DNA of 64,000 nucleotides, from positions 372,001 to 436,000 of the forward strand of contig NZ_CP062182.1 of assembly GCF_022700675.1 (NCBI RefSeq). Direction: 5' to 3'. This DNA comes from Acinetobacter sp. ASP199. Lineage in GTDB: Bacteria; Pseudomonadota; Gammaproteobacteria; Pseudomonadales; Moraxellaceae. Positions 20,152-29,748 of the stretch are shown here, piece after piece; the stretch's first letter is position 1, and each line of letters starts with the position of its first letter. The notes below the pieces were generated by a model that worked only from the letters and a program-made list of their open reading frames with translations, did not search any database and was not told where the DNA came from. The translations under genes and the position numbers were made by a program.

Positions 20152-22449
20152 TTAAGTCCCCACTATTCGGGTCGCACCCTTCACCATATCTCCCAGGCTA
20201 TGGGTGCGGAAATAATGTTCCATCCAGCTTTTTACCACCAGCGGATTATCCAGTTTCAGCACATGTTCCAATAAGTCCTGAGCATCCGGCATTGGCACAT
20301 GACAAATCGTCTTACGTACCCGCAGAATATTACTCGAACTCATCGACAGGGTATTGAAGCCCATCGCCATCAGCAGCACAGCCGAGATTGGATCACCTGC
20401 CATTTCCCCACAGATACTGATCGGTTTTTCATTACGATGACAGTCCTGTACCAAACGGGTCAGGGCACGCAAGACGGCAGGGTGCAAATGCGAATAGACG
20501 TTGGCGACACGTGGATTATTTCGGTCTACTGCCAGTAAATATTGGGTCAAATCATTGGAACCGACCGAGAAGAAATCGACAAATTCAGAAAATTCATCAA
20601 TCTGATGCAGGACGCTTGGCACTTCTACCATGATGCCGATTTTAGGCTTGGTGATTTTGACCTGTTCTTCTTCCTGTACTGCTACCCAGTCACGCTCAAG
20701 CAGGTAAAGTGCTTCTTCCACTTCGCTGACACTGGTCACCATTGGCAGCAGGATATGCAGATTATTCAGACCAATACTGGCTTTGAGCATGGCACGAATT
20801 TGTGAAGAAAAAATTTCCGGATGATCGAGAGTAAAACGAATCCCGCGCCAGCCCAATGCCGAGTTTTCTTCTTCAATCGAGAAGTAGGGCAGGTCTTTAT
20901 CCGCACCAATATCCAGGGTACGCATCACCACTGGTTTGTTGGCAAAATGAGTAAGCTGCTGACGGTAAATGGCACGCTGTTCTTCTTCACCCGGAAAGCG
21001 GTCGCGCAGCATAAACGGAATTTCAGAACGGTATAGACCGACACCTTTGGCACCGCGCTGGACACCACGCACCACATCAATCATCAGGCCTGTATTCACA
21101 AACAGGCGTACAGCCACACCATCTGGGGTAATCGCATCCTTGGTTTCATACTGACGCAGGTCTTTGGCGAGCTGTTCTTCTTCTTTCTGAATTTCTTTAT
21201 AGCGGGTACGCAGACGACGTGGTGGATTGATAAATACCCGACCCTGATGTGCATCGACAATCATTTCCACATCATCAAGGGTATTGATCGGCATTTCAGT
21301 CACACCGACCACGGTTGGAATAGCAAGTGCACGCGCGACAATCACCATATGCGAGTTCATGGCACCTTCAGTGGTGACAATCGCTGCAATTTTATCAACG
21401 GGTAATTCTACTAGCGCTGCAGTCGAGATTTCCTCGCCAATCAGAATGCTTTCATCGGTCAGTTCACGGTGACTTTCGTCAGCTTCCTGTAATTTAGCCA
21501 GAATCCGTCGGCCCAAATCTTTCAGGTCAGCCACGCGTTCACGTAAATAGTCATCTTCCATCTGGGCAAACTGCGCCACGTGATTTTCAATGACAATACG
21601 TACCGCACCTTGGGCCCAGTGACCCTCACGAATCAGTTCCTTGATTTCAGCCGGCAGGGCATTTTCATCCAGCATACGCAGGAACACACTGAACAGGGCA
21701 CGTTCCTCAGCCATGAGGGCATCCTGCATCTTGTCATCAAGAGACTGGATTTCCTCACGTACGGAATTTAGCGCATTGTCGAGCAGGGCAAGTTCTTCGC
21801 TGATGTCATCCGCTTCACGATCCGGAACAGCACCCAGATCCGCAGGCGGGTAAAGAATCACAGCACGACCTAAGGCAATACCACCTGAACCTGATACACC
21901 TTGAAAAGTCTTGTAAGCTGGGAGATTGCTGGGCTTGCGGAACACATCAATATTGCCGACTGCATGGGCATGGGCAATTACACCAGAGAGCTGAGCACAG
22001 AGCGTCACTAAGAAGGATTCAGCAGCTTCTGAGAAATCCTGAGGTTCTTTATTCTGAACCACAAGAACGCCCATGACCTTACGACGGTACATGACCGGAA
22101 CGCCAAGGAAAGAGTTATAAATTTCTTCCCCGGTTTCTGGCAGGTACAGGAAGCGTTCATGTTTCGGAGCATTGTCGAGGTTGACGATTTCCTCGCGCTG
22201 TCCGACCAGCCCCACCAGACCTTCACCAGTTTGCAGGGATACATGGCCCACTGCTTCAGGTTTTAGGCCCTTAGATGCCATCAAGAGATAGCGCTGGTTA
22301 CGCTCATCCAGCAAATAAATGGAGCAAACGTCGACCTGCATCGCCTGAGCCACCTGATTGACCATAATGTCGAGCGATTCGTGCAAACTGGCTGACGCAT
22401 TGATCTCTTGAACAATGCGTCTTAGGGTCTCCAGTTGCATATTCGACAT
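20152..22449 (-). CDS. ptsP: Phosphoenolpyruvate-protein phosphotransferase PtsP (enzyme I-Ntr)
   Basis: First kinase of the nitrogen-related PTS: takes phosphate from PEP and passes it to NPr, linking nitrogen and carbon status to regulation. The 765-aa length is typical. An N-terminal GAF domain (about residues 1-155) is followed by the enzyme I core (SGSGGIALGRAVIL), the phosphohistidine loop GAMNSHMVIVARALAIPTVVG near residue 355, and the C-terminal PEP-binding barrel with GVGLYRSEIPFM, the SVGSNDLTQYLLAVDRNN block and the catalytic Cys in SICGEMAGDP. It follows rppH by 87 bases on the same strand; rppH-ptsP is a conserved gammaproteobacterial pair. Confidence 0.96.
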   Translation of the reverse strand: MSNMQLETLRRIVQEINASASLHESLDIMVNQVAQAMQVDVCSIYLLDERNQRYLLMASKGLKPEAVGHVSLQTGEGLVGLVGQREEIVNLDNAPKHERFLYLPETGEEIYNSFLGVPVMYRRKVMGVLVVQNKEPQDFSEAAESFLVTLCAQLSGVIAHAHAVGNIDVFRKPSNLPAYKTFQGVSGSGGIALGRAVILYPPADLGAVPDREADDISEELALLDNALNSVREEIQSLDDKMQDALMAEERALFSVFLRMLDENALPAEIKELIREGHWAQGAVRIVIENHVAQFAQMEDDYLRERVADLKDLGRRILAKLQEADESHRELTDESILIGEEISTAALVELPVDKIAAIVTTEGAMNSHMVIVARALAIPTVVGVTEMPINTLDDVEMIVDAHQGRVFINPPRRLRTRYKEIQKEEEQLAKDLRQYETKDAITPDGVAVRLFVNTGLMIDVVRGVQRGAKGVGLYRSEIPFMLRDRFPGEEEQRAIYRQQLTHFANKPVVMRTLDIGADKDLPYFSIEEENSALGWRGIRFTLDHPEIFSSQIRAMLKASIGLNNLHILLPMVTSVSEVEEALYLLERDWVAVQEEEQVKITKPKIGIMVEVPSVLHQIDEFSEFVDFFSVGSNDLTQYLLAVDRNNPRVANVYSHLHPAVLRALTRLVQDCHRNEKPISICGEMAGDPISAVLLMAMGFNTLSMSSSNILRVRKTICHVPMPDAQDLLEHVLKLDNPLVVKSWMEHYFRTHSLGDMVKGATRIVGT

Positions 22450-22536
22450 TCGCGCTGCTCCTTCGTGATTTAGGGTCCGGTATCTTCTTTATTTATAACA
22501 ATAACTGCTTAAAAAATCTGCATATTTATGCAATTT

Positions 22537-23019
22537 TTAAGGTTTTTCCTTGGGAAGTTGCTGACACAGTTCTACCATGGCCTTGCGGTATACGTCACGT
22601 TTAAAATTCACGACCTGACCGAGCGGATACCAGTAACTGACCCACTGCCATTGATCAAATTCGGGCGGATCAGACAGATCAAGCTGAATGTTCTGTACTG
22701 ACGCCGTCAGTTTGAGTAAAAACCACTTTTGTTTCTGGCCGATACACACCGGATCTGAATCCGTACGAATGTACCGGTGCGGCAAACGATAACGCAGCCA
22801 GCCTTTGGTTTGCGCTATAATCTGGACATGTTCGGGCAGTAAGCCGACCTCTTCTCTCAGCTCACGGTAGAGTGCCTGCTCAGGGTTTTCTCCATGTTGG
22901 ATACCTCCTTGTGGAAATTGCCATGCATTGTGTCCAATGCGCTTCGCCCATAAAACTTGTCCAGCATCGTTTGCCAAAATGATCCCGACATTCGGTCGGA
23001 AACCTTCAGAGTCGATCAT
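22537..23019 (-). CDS. rppH: RNA pyrophosphohydrolase
   Basis: Removes pyrophosphate from the 5-prime triphosphate end of mRNAs, starting RNase E-dependent decay. The 160-aa protein contains the whole Nudix box: GG at the start of [20 protein letters not shown], then VGLL, giving the G-x5-E-x7-RE-x2-EE-x-G pattern at about residues 38-60. It starts [15 protein letters not shown], as RppH does, and the length is as in E. coli (176) minus a short C-terminal tail. It is divergent from the HAD gene and upstream of ptsP. Confidence 0.95.
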   Translation of the reverse strand: MIDSEGFRPNVGIILANDAGQVLWAKRIGHNAWQFPQGGIQHGENPEQALYRELREEVGLLPEHVQIIAQTKGWLRYRLPHRYIRTDSDPVCIGQKQKWFLLKLTASVQNIQLDLSDPPEFDQWQWVSYWYPLGQVVNFKRDVYRKAMVELCQQLPKEKP

Positions 23020-23199
23020 TTGGCACCTAATATTGTGTAATTTATGCCTTTGCCTTCGGGGATTTTTATTTCTGTATCCAGCACGAAAAAAGCAAAGTTT
23101 AAAAATGTTAAAATTGCTATGATCTTAACGAATTTCTATCGACTAGCGGAGATAGATTTACAATTTTTTTCTTAAATTTCAGTTTTTACGAGTATTTTC

Positions 23200-23850
23200 A
23201 TGAAATTGGCGCTATTTGATCTCGATCACACCTTGTTAAATACAGATTCGGATCATTCTTGGGGAGAATTCTTGGTCAACGAGGGCCTGGTTGATCCTGT
23301 TCACCACCGTGCCATGAATGACAAGTTCTATGAAGATTATAAAAAAGGTCAGCTGGACCCCTATGCTTATAATGAATTTGTCTTTGAATTTTTAACTAAA
23401 CATGACAATGATTATCTGACTGAACTACATCAATTATTCATGCAAAAAGTCATTCGTCCGCAAATGCGTCCAGAAGGTTTTAAGGCGATTGAGCGTCATC
23501 GTGAAGCAGGACATGAATTAGTGGGTATTACCGCGACTTCAGATTTTATTACAGCGCCAATTTTCCGAGAATTTGGCATTACTGAAATTATTGCGACTAA
23601 CGCCGAAGTCGTAAATGGCAAATATACCGGTAAAGTGATCAATACCGCCTGTTACCAGAAAGGTAAACTGACTCGCCTGGAACAGTGGTTAGAAGGTCGT
23701 GATGTGACCGAGTCCTGGGCGTATTCCGATTCGATCAATGATCGTTTCTTGCTGGAATATGCGGATCATGCCATTGCTGTAAATCCGGATGATCGTCTGG
23801 AAGCACTGGCCAAAGAACAGGATTGGGAAATTCAGGACTGGTCAATTTAA
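23200..23850 (+). CDS. HAD-IB family phosphatase (SerB-like)
   Basis: A 216-aa haloacid-dehalogenase-fold phosphatase. Motif I is FDLDHTLLN, with the nucleophile D7 and acid D9. Motif II is GITATSDF. Motif III/IV is the AYSDSINDRFLLE region with the Mg-binding Asp. A helical cap between motifs I and II (residues 20-100) places it in subfamily IB with phosphoserine phosphatase and histidinol-phosphatase-like enzymes. The substrate cannot be told from sequence. It is divergent from rppH with a 180-base promoter gap and has its own terminator. Confidence 0.88.
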   Translation: MKLALFDLDHTLLNTDSDHSWGEFLVNEGLVDPVHHRAMNDKFYEDYKKGQLDPYAYNEFVFEFLTKHDNDYLTELHQLFMQKVIRPQMRPEGFKAIERHREAGHELVGITATSDFITAPIFREFGITEIIATNAEVVNGKYTGKVINTACYQKGKLTRLEQWLEGRDVTESWAYSDSINDRFLLEYADHAIAVNPDDRLEALAKEQDWEIQDWSI

Positions 23851-23874
23851 TCATCGAAAGCGTGTAAATCTGTG

Positions 23875-23900
23875 AAGCACAACTCAGGTTGTGCTTTTTT
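23875..23900 (+). terminator. Rho-independent terminator after the HAD gene
   Basis: AGCACAAC-TCAG-GTTGTGCT with six T residues after the stem. Confidence 0.93.
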
Positions 23901-24010
23901 ATGTGCACAGATTCAAGATGAAAAATAAACTATTGTCACACTACTGCGTTCAAGCTCATGCTAAGCTTAATTTCAATAATGAGAATAAGGGAAACTCAGA
24001 GGTAGTTGAA

Positions 24011-24259
24011 ATGAACAAAGTAAGACCACGCATGACGCACCTATTTGAACAGTTGGGCCTGGATGCCAGTGAGGAAGGAATTGCGACCTTCATTAATGAT
24101 CATCAGCTGCATAAGGATTTTACCCTACTGGATGCACCATATTGGTCTGAAGCACAGCGCCAGTTCCTTAGTGAAAAGATAGCATCTGATGGTGAATGGG
24201 CCATTGTGGTGGACCAACTGAATGAATCTTTGCATGAAGATGCGACCAGCGAAACCTGA
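24011..24259 (+). CDS. DUF2789 family protein
   Basis: An 82-aa protein, MTHLFEQLGLDASEEGIATF and onward, with the pattern LLDAPYWSEAQRQFL-EKI-SDGEWAIVVDQLNESL typical of the DUF2789 family found in Pseudomonas and Acinetobacter. The family has no known biochemical role and is predicted soluble and mostly helical. An open frame continues upstream to 23891 but passes through the previous terminator; the ATG at 24011 has AGAGG eight bases upstream. It is a single-gene unit, ending at a terminator shared with ovoA. Confidence 0.85.
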   Translation: MNKVRPRMTHLFEQLGLDASEEGIATFINDHQLHKDFTLLDAPYWSEAQRQFLSEKIASDGEWAIVVDQLNESLHEDATSET

Positions 24260-24275
24260 ACACATCTTAAAAGTC

Positions 24276-24304
24276 AAAAAGCCAGTTCGAAGACTGGCTT
24301 TTTT
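24276..24304. terminator. Bidirectional terminator between DUF2789 and ovoA
   Basis: AAAAAGCCAGT / ACTGGCTTTTTT around TCGAAG; T runs on both strands serve the two convergent genes. Confidence 0.93.
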
Positions 24305-24321
24305 ATTGGAGCATTTTTGTC

Positions 24322-26517
24322 TTAACGCACTCGCTGCCAGATGGTGACTTGCGACAGGGTATGCTGATATTTACGCGCCGTTTCACGAATCACAAAAGGG
24401 ACATCTACCGGTTCTGCCAGCATGTCAAAATGTGGGCTGAGCAATTGCTGGATGCCATCTAAGGTCATGAAATTTTCTCCAGCCTTCTTAAAACCGCCCA
24501 GCCATTCACTACGCGCCGTATGTTTGTCCAGCCAGGTATAAGGCGAAGCCAGCATCAGAATGCCACCGATATTCAGTCGATGATGGATCTGATTCAAAAA
24601 AGCCTTAGGGTGATGTAGCCGGTCAATCAGATTGGCTGCCAGAATGAAATCGTATTCCTTGAATTGCGGCTTTAAATTGCAGGCATCTGCTTGATAAAAC
24701 TCGACCTTGTGAGCAACCTCCTCAAGTCCAGTCTCTTGTAGAGAACAGGATTTATATTCGACCAGCTCACCTTCGACTGGAATGGCATAAGCTAAGGGTT
24801 CACCTTGGGCGAGGGTCACACCTTGCTGAATAAAACGTGCCGAGAAATCTAATCCAGTGACCTGTTCAAAATGCTGCGCCAGTTCAAAGCTGGCACGTCC
24901 TGTGGCACAGCCGATATCGAGCGCTTTTTTTCTGGCAGTTTTTATAAAATAAGGCTGGGCGAGGGTAATCAGAGACCTGGCAAAATTCGGAACGCCAAAA
25001 TATTCCTGACCATACTGAAATTCCAGATACTGTGAAATCAGCTCATCAGTCTGATAATGTGAATGATAAGCTGAAACCGGCTCATCTGACGCAGCCACAT
25101 AACGAAAACCGGCATGCTGAAAGAAGTGTCGTCTAAAGGCATAACGAGCACTATGCAGAGCTTCATTACCACCTGAAATCCAGGAACCGCCTTTCATCAG
25201 ATTATGGCGTTCATCAAAGGTTGGGGTGCTAAAGTCATCATAAATCGGATGGGCCTGAAAACCTTCAAAAGGATAAATTGCAGTTTCAGTCCATTGCCAG
25301 ACATTGCCTTGTACGTCATAAAACTCGCCTTGCTGGAACTGGTGTACTGGACAGGGATTGGGTGCATGTTGCAAGGCGATATTGGCCGCTAAAGGCAATG
25401 GTTGTTTAGGATCCAGGCCGACATGATCATACAGGCGATACCATTCATCTTCTGTCGGCAGACGGATCGATTCACCAGTCAGAGCTGATTTCCAGTTACA
25501 GAAGGCTTTGGCTTCATGATAATTCACCTCGACTGGCCAATCCCACGGCATCGGAATTTCTTCCAGCATGATACGCAAGTGCCAGCCATCCTCTTTTTTG
25601 ATCCAGAAACTTGGATGTTGGGCTTTAGTAAATTCCCGCCAGGCTTTACCTTCTTCGCTCCAGTATTCAGAATGCTGATAACCATTGGCTTCGACAAAGT
25701 TAAAAAATTCCTGATTGGATACCAGAAATTGTGATGCCTGAAATTCATTGATTTCAGCTTCATGCAGACCGTATTCATTGTCCCAGCCATAATATGGATC
25801 AGTGAAATGTTTATTCAGTCGAACAGTTCCCGCAGGAACAGGAAGAAGCTGGTTTTCTGGTGCAGGGCCAGTGAGGATTCGGGCATGCCATAGTGGATGA
25901 TTTTGTACATACTGCAGTTGATGTTGTCGAATCAATACCGACGAAGTTTCTAAATGAATCCGTTCATGCTCAATACCCATCAGGATCGACCACCATGGAT
26001 TCTGCCAGTTGAGTGGCAGTTCTAAAGGTGCATTTTCTATGATTTTCAGTACCAATGCTCGTACCCGATGTCGGTATTCTCTGACTTTATCCACCTCTGG
26101 CCAGGCATAATTCTGTTCATCCAGATCGTCCCAGCTCATCTCATCGACACCGATGGCAAAGATACTTTCCATATGTGGATTCAGCTGTTCAGGAATCAGT
26201 TTGCTGAGCAGCAGTTTATTGACAAAAAAAGTGGCAGTATGACCGAAGTAGAAAATTAGCGGATGACGCAGGCTGATGAGTTTGACATAAAACGCTTCTT
26301 CATTGTGCAGACAGTCAAACAGGGATTCGTAGGTATCAAAGGTATTTAAAAAGTATTCACGGATCACATGGCGCGCCGTGGAAATATCTTCAAAGTTTAA
26401 ATTAGGTGTTGGAAGCAGGCGAATTTTCCCCTGTTGCCAAGGACTGTCGTCTGCTAAATGTGTAGATGACTTACTGTTTGGCTGTGTAGGTTTCAAGAAG
26501 GTTGAATCGGGCTGCAT
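24322..26517 (-). CDS. ovoA: 5-histidylcysteine sulfoxide synthase with methyltransferase domain (ovothiol biosynthesis)
   Basis: Non-haem iron enzyme that joins cysteine to histidine C5 using O2, with a fused C-terminal methyltransferase for the later N-methylation to ovothiol A. Domains in the 731-aa protein: a DinB-like helical domain (about 40-200) holding the iron motif H184-x3-H188-x-E190 (IEHERIHLE); a formylglycine-generating-enzyme-like sulfatase-modifying domain (about 225-470; LPTEDEWYRL, GNVWQWTET, MKGGSWISGGNEALHSARYAFRR); and a SAM-dependent methyltransferase (about 495-731; ALDIGCATGRASFELA). The three-part architecture separates OvoA from the two-domain EgtB. It is a lone gene; the C-S lyase OvoB is not adjacent. 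Confidence 0.92.
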   Translation of the reverse strand: MQPDSTFLKPTQPNSKSSTHLADDSPWQQGKIRLLPTPNLNFEDISTARHVIREYFLNTFDTYESLFDCLHNEEAFYVKLISLRHPLIFYFGHTATFFVNKLLLSKLIPEQLNPHMESIFAIGVDEMSWDDLDEQNYAWPEVDKVREYRHRVRALVLKIIENAPLELPLNWQNPWWSILMGIEHERIHLETSSVLIRQHQLQYVQNHPLWHARILTGPAPENQLLPVPAGTVRLNKHFTDPYYGWDNEYGLHEAEINEFQASQFLVSNQEFFNFVEANGYQHSEYWSEEGKAWREFTKAQHPSFWIKKEDGWHLRIMLEEIPMPWDWPVEVNYHEAKAFCNWKSALTGESIRLPTEDEWYRLYDHVGLDPKQPLPLAANIALQHAPNPCPVHQFQQGEFYDVQGNVWQWTETAIYPFEGFQAHPIYDDFSTPTFDERHNLMKGGSWISGGNEALHSARYAFRRHFFQHAGFRYVAASDEPVSAYHSHYQTDELISQYLEFQYGQEYFGVPNFARSLITLAQPYFIKTARKKALDIGCATGRASFELAQHFEQVTGLDFSARFIQQGVTLAQGEPLAYAIPVEGELVEYKSCSLQETGLEEVAHKVEFYQADACNLKPQFKEYDFILAANLIDRLHHPKAFLNQIHHRLNIGGILMLASPYTWLDKHTARSEWLGGFKKAGENFMTLDGIQQLLSPHFDMLAEPVDVPFVIRETARKYQHTLSQVTIWQRVR

Positions 26518-26676
26518 CCATCAGACTCCATTAAGAATTTGAAGATATTCCGCTGGTAAGTCCGCGCAGGGAATATCTTAAACTTAATGCAAAGCAGGAT
26601 GCAGTTGTTGCTCATTTAGGTAACAAAATGCTGCGAATTGAATCCATCACAGCATCTTGTTTTAACATGAATTGAC

Positions 26677-27546
26677 TTAGAGTTTAGGCTGTTGCATTAA
26701 CTCGACCAAGGCTTGCGCAGCTTTGGACTGGGTACGTCCCGGATGCCAGACCATACCGAGCTGGCGGTTCATTTCCAGAGGGATATCCAGCTGTTGCAGG
26801 TCATGATTCACAAGCGTTTGGGGTAGTACTGACCAGCCCAGACCAATCGAAACCAGCATACGGATTGATTCGAGTGGGTTATTACTCATGGTAATCTTAG
26901 GTTTGACGCCACGTTTTTCAAACTCTGCCATAGTGATTTGCGTGGTATAGGTTTGTGCAGATGGCAACAGGCTCGGGTAATGCACCAGATCTTCTAGTGA
27001 CAGATTTTTTTGCTGCGCTAGGGGATGGAAGGGTGCTACCACAAAAACCAATGGATCGTTCCAGATGGTGACATAATTCAGGCGCTCATCGCCATGTGGC
27101 GGTAAAGTCAGGAAAGCCAGTTCCAAATCACCGGCAATCACCTGTTCATGCGCCTGTTCAGAATCAACAAAGTGAACATCTAAAGTGACATCTGGATATT
27201 GCAGGACATACTGACGCAAGTGTGCTGGGAGGTGATGCAGACCAATATGATGGCTGGTACCAATTTTCAGTTTACCCTGAATCTGACCTTGTTCATGACT
27301 CAAAGTATGATGAATATCGCCCAGTTCATTCAGCCAGTTTTTGACTTTCGGTAACAGTGAATGCGCTGCATGGGTAGCTTGTACACCACGTCCAGCTGAT
27401 TCAAACAGTTTGACCCCGAAGTATTCTTCCAGACTATGAATACGTTTGGTCACGGCGGGTTGAGTAATGAAAAGCTGATCTGCCGCCAGAGAAATTGATC
27501 CAGTTTCCATGACCTTTACAAAGGCTTCAAAGGCTGCGAGATTCAT
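26677..27546 (-). CDS. LysR-type transcriptional regulator
   Basis: A 289-aa LysR protein: N-terminal helix-turn-helix (AADQLFITQPAVTKRIHSLEEYFGVKLFE, within residues 17-46) and a substrate-binding domain with a LKIGTSHHIGLHHLP start near residue 90. The ATG at 27546 with an AGGTG site is chosen over a GTG nine bases upstream. The ligand and target are unknown. The neighbours are ovoA (same strand, downstream, 160 bases away) and DUF2061 (upstream, same strand, with a terminator between). Control of ovoA or of the leucine genes beyond DUF2061 is possible from position alone but unsupported. Confidence 0.85.
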   Translation of the reverse strand: MNLAAFEAFVKVMETGSISLAADQLFITQPAVTKRIHSLEEYFGVKLFESAGRGVQATHAAHSLLPKVKNWLNELGDIHHTLSHEQGQIQGKLKIGTSHHIGLHHLPAHLRQYVLQYPDVTLDVHFVDSEQAHEQVIAGDLELAFLTLPPHGDERLNYVTIWNDPLVFVVAPFHPLAQQKNLSLEDLVHYPSLLPSAQTYTTQITMAEFEKRGVKPKITMSNNPLESIRMLVSIGLGWSVLPQTLVNHDLQQLDIPLEMNRQLGMVWHPGRTQSKAAQALVELMQQPKL

Positions 27547-27730
27547 CTTAATCACCTATAAAGATTTTTTATGCGTATATCTATTGTTGTAATATTTTAA
27601 GAATAAATCAAAGGGAAAGTTGTATCTATTGCTGTAAAATCCGACATTCATGTATCTCAGTACAACAAATGGGTGAAAATAGCAGCTCACACCCAGAAAA
27701 AGATTTGATAAGAACAGGAAATTCATCAAT

Positions 27731-27763
27731 AAAAAAAGCCACCGAGGGTAGGCGGTGGCAAAA
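27731..27763 (-). terminator. Rho-independent terminator after DUF2061
   Basis: GCCACCG (27738-27744) and CGGTGGC (27753-27759), with the T run (seven bases) on the minus strand; 25 bases beyond the DUF2061 stop. Confidence 0.92.
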
Positions 27764-27787
27764 CGAGGAATAGGGACAGAAAAGAAT

Positions 27788-28027
27788 TTAGGCGGTGATT
27801 TCCTCATTATGGTTCTGTTCTGCTTTAACTTCCCACGCTTTTTCATGGAAGAAGAAAGCAACGGCCTGAACAGTCGGTTCTAATAAACTTAAGGTGATCG
27901 CCATGGCTAAACTACCCGTCACAACATAACCGACGAACATTGCTACAGTGATATGCATGATGTAGTAGCTCAAGGTTTTCTTGAACATACGCTGGTTATC
28001 TGCAACAAATTTTTGAATGTGTGCCAT
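27788..28027 (-). CDS. DUF2061 membrane protein, probable Fur target
   Basis: A 79-aa protein with a conserved DUF2061 body: KKTLSYYIMHITVAMFVGYVVTG, then SLAMAITLSLLEPTVQAVAFFFHEKAWE, giving two transmembrane helices with a short loop. The function is unknown. The ATG at 28027 has GAGGAA at good spacing; an upstream TTG would add five residues. A Fur-box candidate lies 48 bases upstream of the ATG, so iron-repressed expression is likely. It is divergent from leuC. Confidence 0.88.
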   Translation of the reverse strand: MAHIQKFVADNQRMFKKTLSYYIMHITVAMFVGYVVTGSLAMAITLSLLEPTVQAVAFFFHEKAWEVKAEQNHNEEITA

Positions 28028-28074
28028 GTCGATATTCCTCAAAAAATAGATTCAATGTTTTCTGTATGAAGAAA

Positions 28075-28089
28075 TAATAATAATTCTCA
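28075..28089 (-). promoter_or_regulatory. Fur-box candidate upstream of DUF2061
   Basis: TAATAAT-A-ATTCTCA matches the 7-1-7 Fur pattern TGATAAT-N-ATTATCA at 12 of 14 positions, with further NATAAT-like hexamers alongside. It lies 48-62 bases from the DUF2061 ATG and about 205 bases from the divergent leuC start, so it most likely controls DUF2061. Confidence 0.65.
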
Positions 28090-28293
28090 TTTAATTTGTA
28101 AAAACGGATATTTTGCAAGAAACGATCGGAAAACTAGATTAAATAAAAATCAATATCTCCTTGTTTAAAATCCAATTTTAAAGATTCCAAAAAGTTTATT
28201 AACTAATAAAAATGATAAATTAGATTTATGTGATTGCAGCGATATAATCAAAATTAGAGATAGAATTTACCCAGTCCAGTGGAGCACATCGAC

Positions 28294-29727
28294 ATGGCAG
28301 GCGAGACCCAAACAGCAAAAACATTATACGATAAGTTATGGGATGACCATTTAGTAAAACAACGTGATGATGGTTCAGCTTTACTTTATATCGACCGTCA
28401 TTTATTGCATGAAGTGACATCTCCGCAGGCATTTGAAGGCTTACAACTAGCGGGTCGTAAACCATGGCGTTTAAGCGCGAACGTGGCGACGCCAGACCAT
28501 AACGTACCGACTTCTACCAAAGAACGTTCAGAGGGTATTTCTGGGATTGAAGATGAAACTTCACGTATCCAGGTACAAACTTTAGATGACAACTGTAAAA
28601 CCTTTAATGTGGTTCAGTTTGACATTAATGATGTTCGCCAAGGTATCGCACACGTGGTTGGACCTGAGCAAGGTTTGACATTACCGGGTATGACTGTTGT
28701 GTGTGGTGATTCACATACGGCAACACATGGTGCATTCGGTTGTTTGGCACATGGTATTGGTACATCAGAAGTTGAACATGTATTGGCAACCCAATGCCTG
28801 GTTCAAAAGAAAATGAAAAACATGTTGGTACGCGTTGACGGTAAATTGGGTCAAGGCGTAACTCCAAAAGATGTGGTTTTAGCCATCATTGGTAAAATCG
28901 GTACAGCCGGTGGTACAGGTCATGCGATTGAATTCGGTGGTCAGGTCTTCCGCGACATGTCGATTGAAGGCCGTATGACTGTATGTAACATGGCGATCGA
29001 AGGCGGTGCCCGTGTAGGTATGGTTGCTGTGGATGACAAAACCATTGAATACGTGAAAGACCGTCCATATGCACCGAAAGGTGAGCAGTGGGATCAAGCC
29101 GTTGCTTACTGGAATACCTTGCACTCTGATGAAGGTGCGCACTTCGATACAGTTGTTGTGTTACAAGGTGAAGAAATTGAGCCACAAGTATCTTGGGGTA
29201 CTTCTCCTGAAATGGTAATTCCAGTTTCTCAGGCAGTTCCAACTTTGGAACAGGCGAAAGATGACGTACAACGCAATGACTGGACACGTGCTTATCAATA
29301 CATGGGTTTAACCGCAGGTCAGGCATTGTCTGATATCCAGTTAGACCGTGTATTTATCGGCTCTTGCACCAACTCGCGTATTGAAGACATTCGTGCGGCA
29401 GCTGAAGTGGCGAAAGGCAAAAAAGTTGCTGCAAGCATTAAGCAAGCGATGGTTGTGCCAGGTTCTGGTTTGGTGAAAGCACAAGCGGAAGCTGAAGGCT
29501 TAGATAAAATCTTAATTGAAGCAGGCTTTGAATGGCGTGAGCCAGGTTGTTCAATGTGCTTAGCGATGAACGCTGACAAATTGCAGCCGGGTGAACATTG
29601 TGCGTCGACTTCAAACCGTAACTTTGAAGGTCGTCAGGGCAATGGCGGTCGTACCCACTTGGTGAGCCCAGCAATGGCAGCGGCAGCAGCAATTGCCGGT
29701 CACTTTGTTGACGTACGTTCATTCTAA
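28294..29727 (+). CDS. leuC: 3-isopropylmalate dehydratase, large subunit
   Basis: Aconitase-like isomerase of leucine biosynthesis, converting 2-isopropylmalate to 3-isopropylmalate with LeuD. The 477-aa protein has the [4Fe-4S] ligands: one Cys in [12 protein letters not shown] and the pair in [10 protein letters not shown]. The nearby [12 protein letters not shown] substrate loop is also present. The ATG at 28294 has GGAG eight bases upstream; an upstream GTG at 28279 would start inside that site. leuD follows after 21 bases. No leucine-rich leader peptide or attenuator was seen in the 265-base upstream gap. Confidence 0.97.
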   Translation: MAGETQTAKTLYDKLWDDHLVKQRDDGSALLYIDRHLLHEVTSPQAFEGLQLAGRKPWRLSANVATPDHNVPTSTKERSEGISGIEDETSRIQVQTLDDNCKTFNVVQFDINDVRQGIAHVVGPEQGLTLPGMTVVCGDSHTATHGAFGCLAHGIGTSEVEHVLATQCLVQKKMKNMLVRVDGKLGQGVTPKDVVLAIIGKIGTAGGTGHAIEFGGQVFRDMSIEGRMTVCNMAIEGGARVGMVAVDDKTIEYVKDRPYAPKGEQWDQAVAYWNTLHSDEGAHFDTVVVLQGEEIEPQVSWGTSPEMVIPVSQAVPTLEQAKDDVQRNDWTRAYQYMGLTAGQALSDIQLDRVFIGSCTNSRIEDIRAAAEVAKGKKVAASIKQAMVVPGSGLVKAQAEAEGLDKILIEAGFEWREPGCSMCLAMNADKLQPGEHCASTSNRNFEGRQGNGGRTHLVSPAMAAAAAIAGHFVDVRSF

Positions 29728-29748
29728 TCGGCTAATAGGAGCAAAGAC

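Noticed and set aside
23891..24010. A 40-codon N-terminal extension of DUF2789
   Set aside because: It begins inside the terminator of the preceding HAD gene, and the internal ATG at 24011 has a proper ribosome site and the family start.
24011..24013. A Fur-like AATGAGAATAAG word just before DUF2789
   Set aside because: Only one arm fits; the second half does not match the inverted pattern, so it is not listed as a site.
27556..27861. A 101-codon minus-strand frame between the LysR gene and DUF2061
   Set aside because: It runs through the DUF2061 terminator and overlaps the end of DUF2061 in another frame, with Phe/Tyr/Arg-rich composition typical of AT-rich non-coding sequence.
28028..28293. 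A leucine attenuator or leader peptide before leuC
   Set aside because: No short frame with a run of Leu codons and no terminator/antiterminator pair is visible in the gap.
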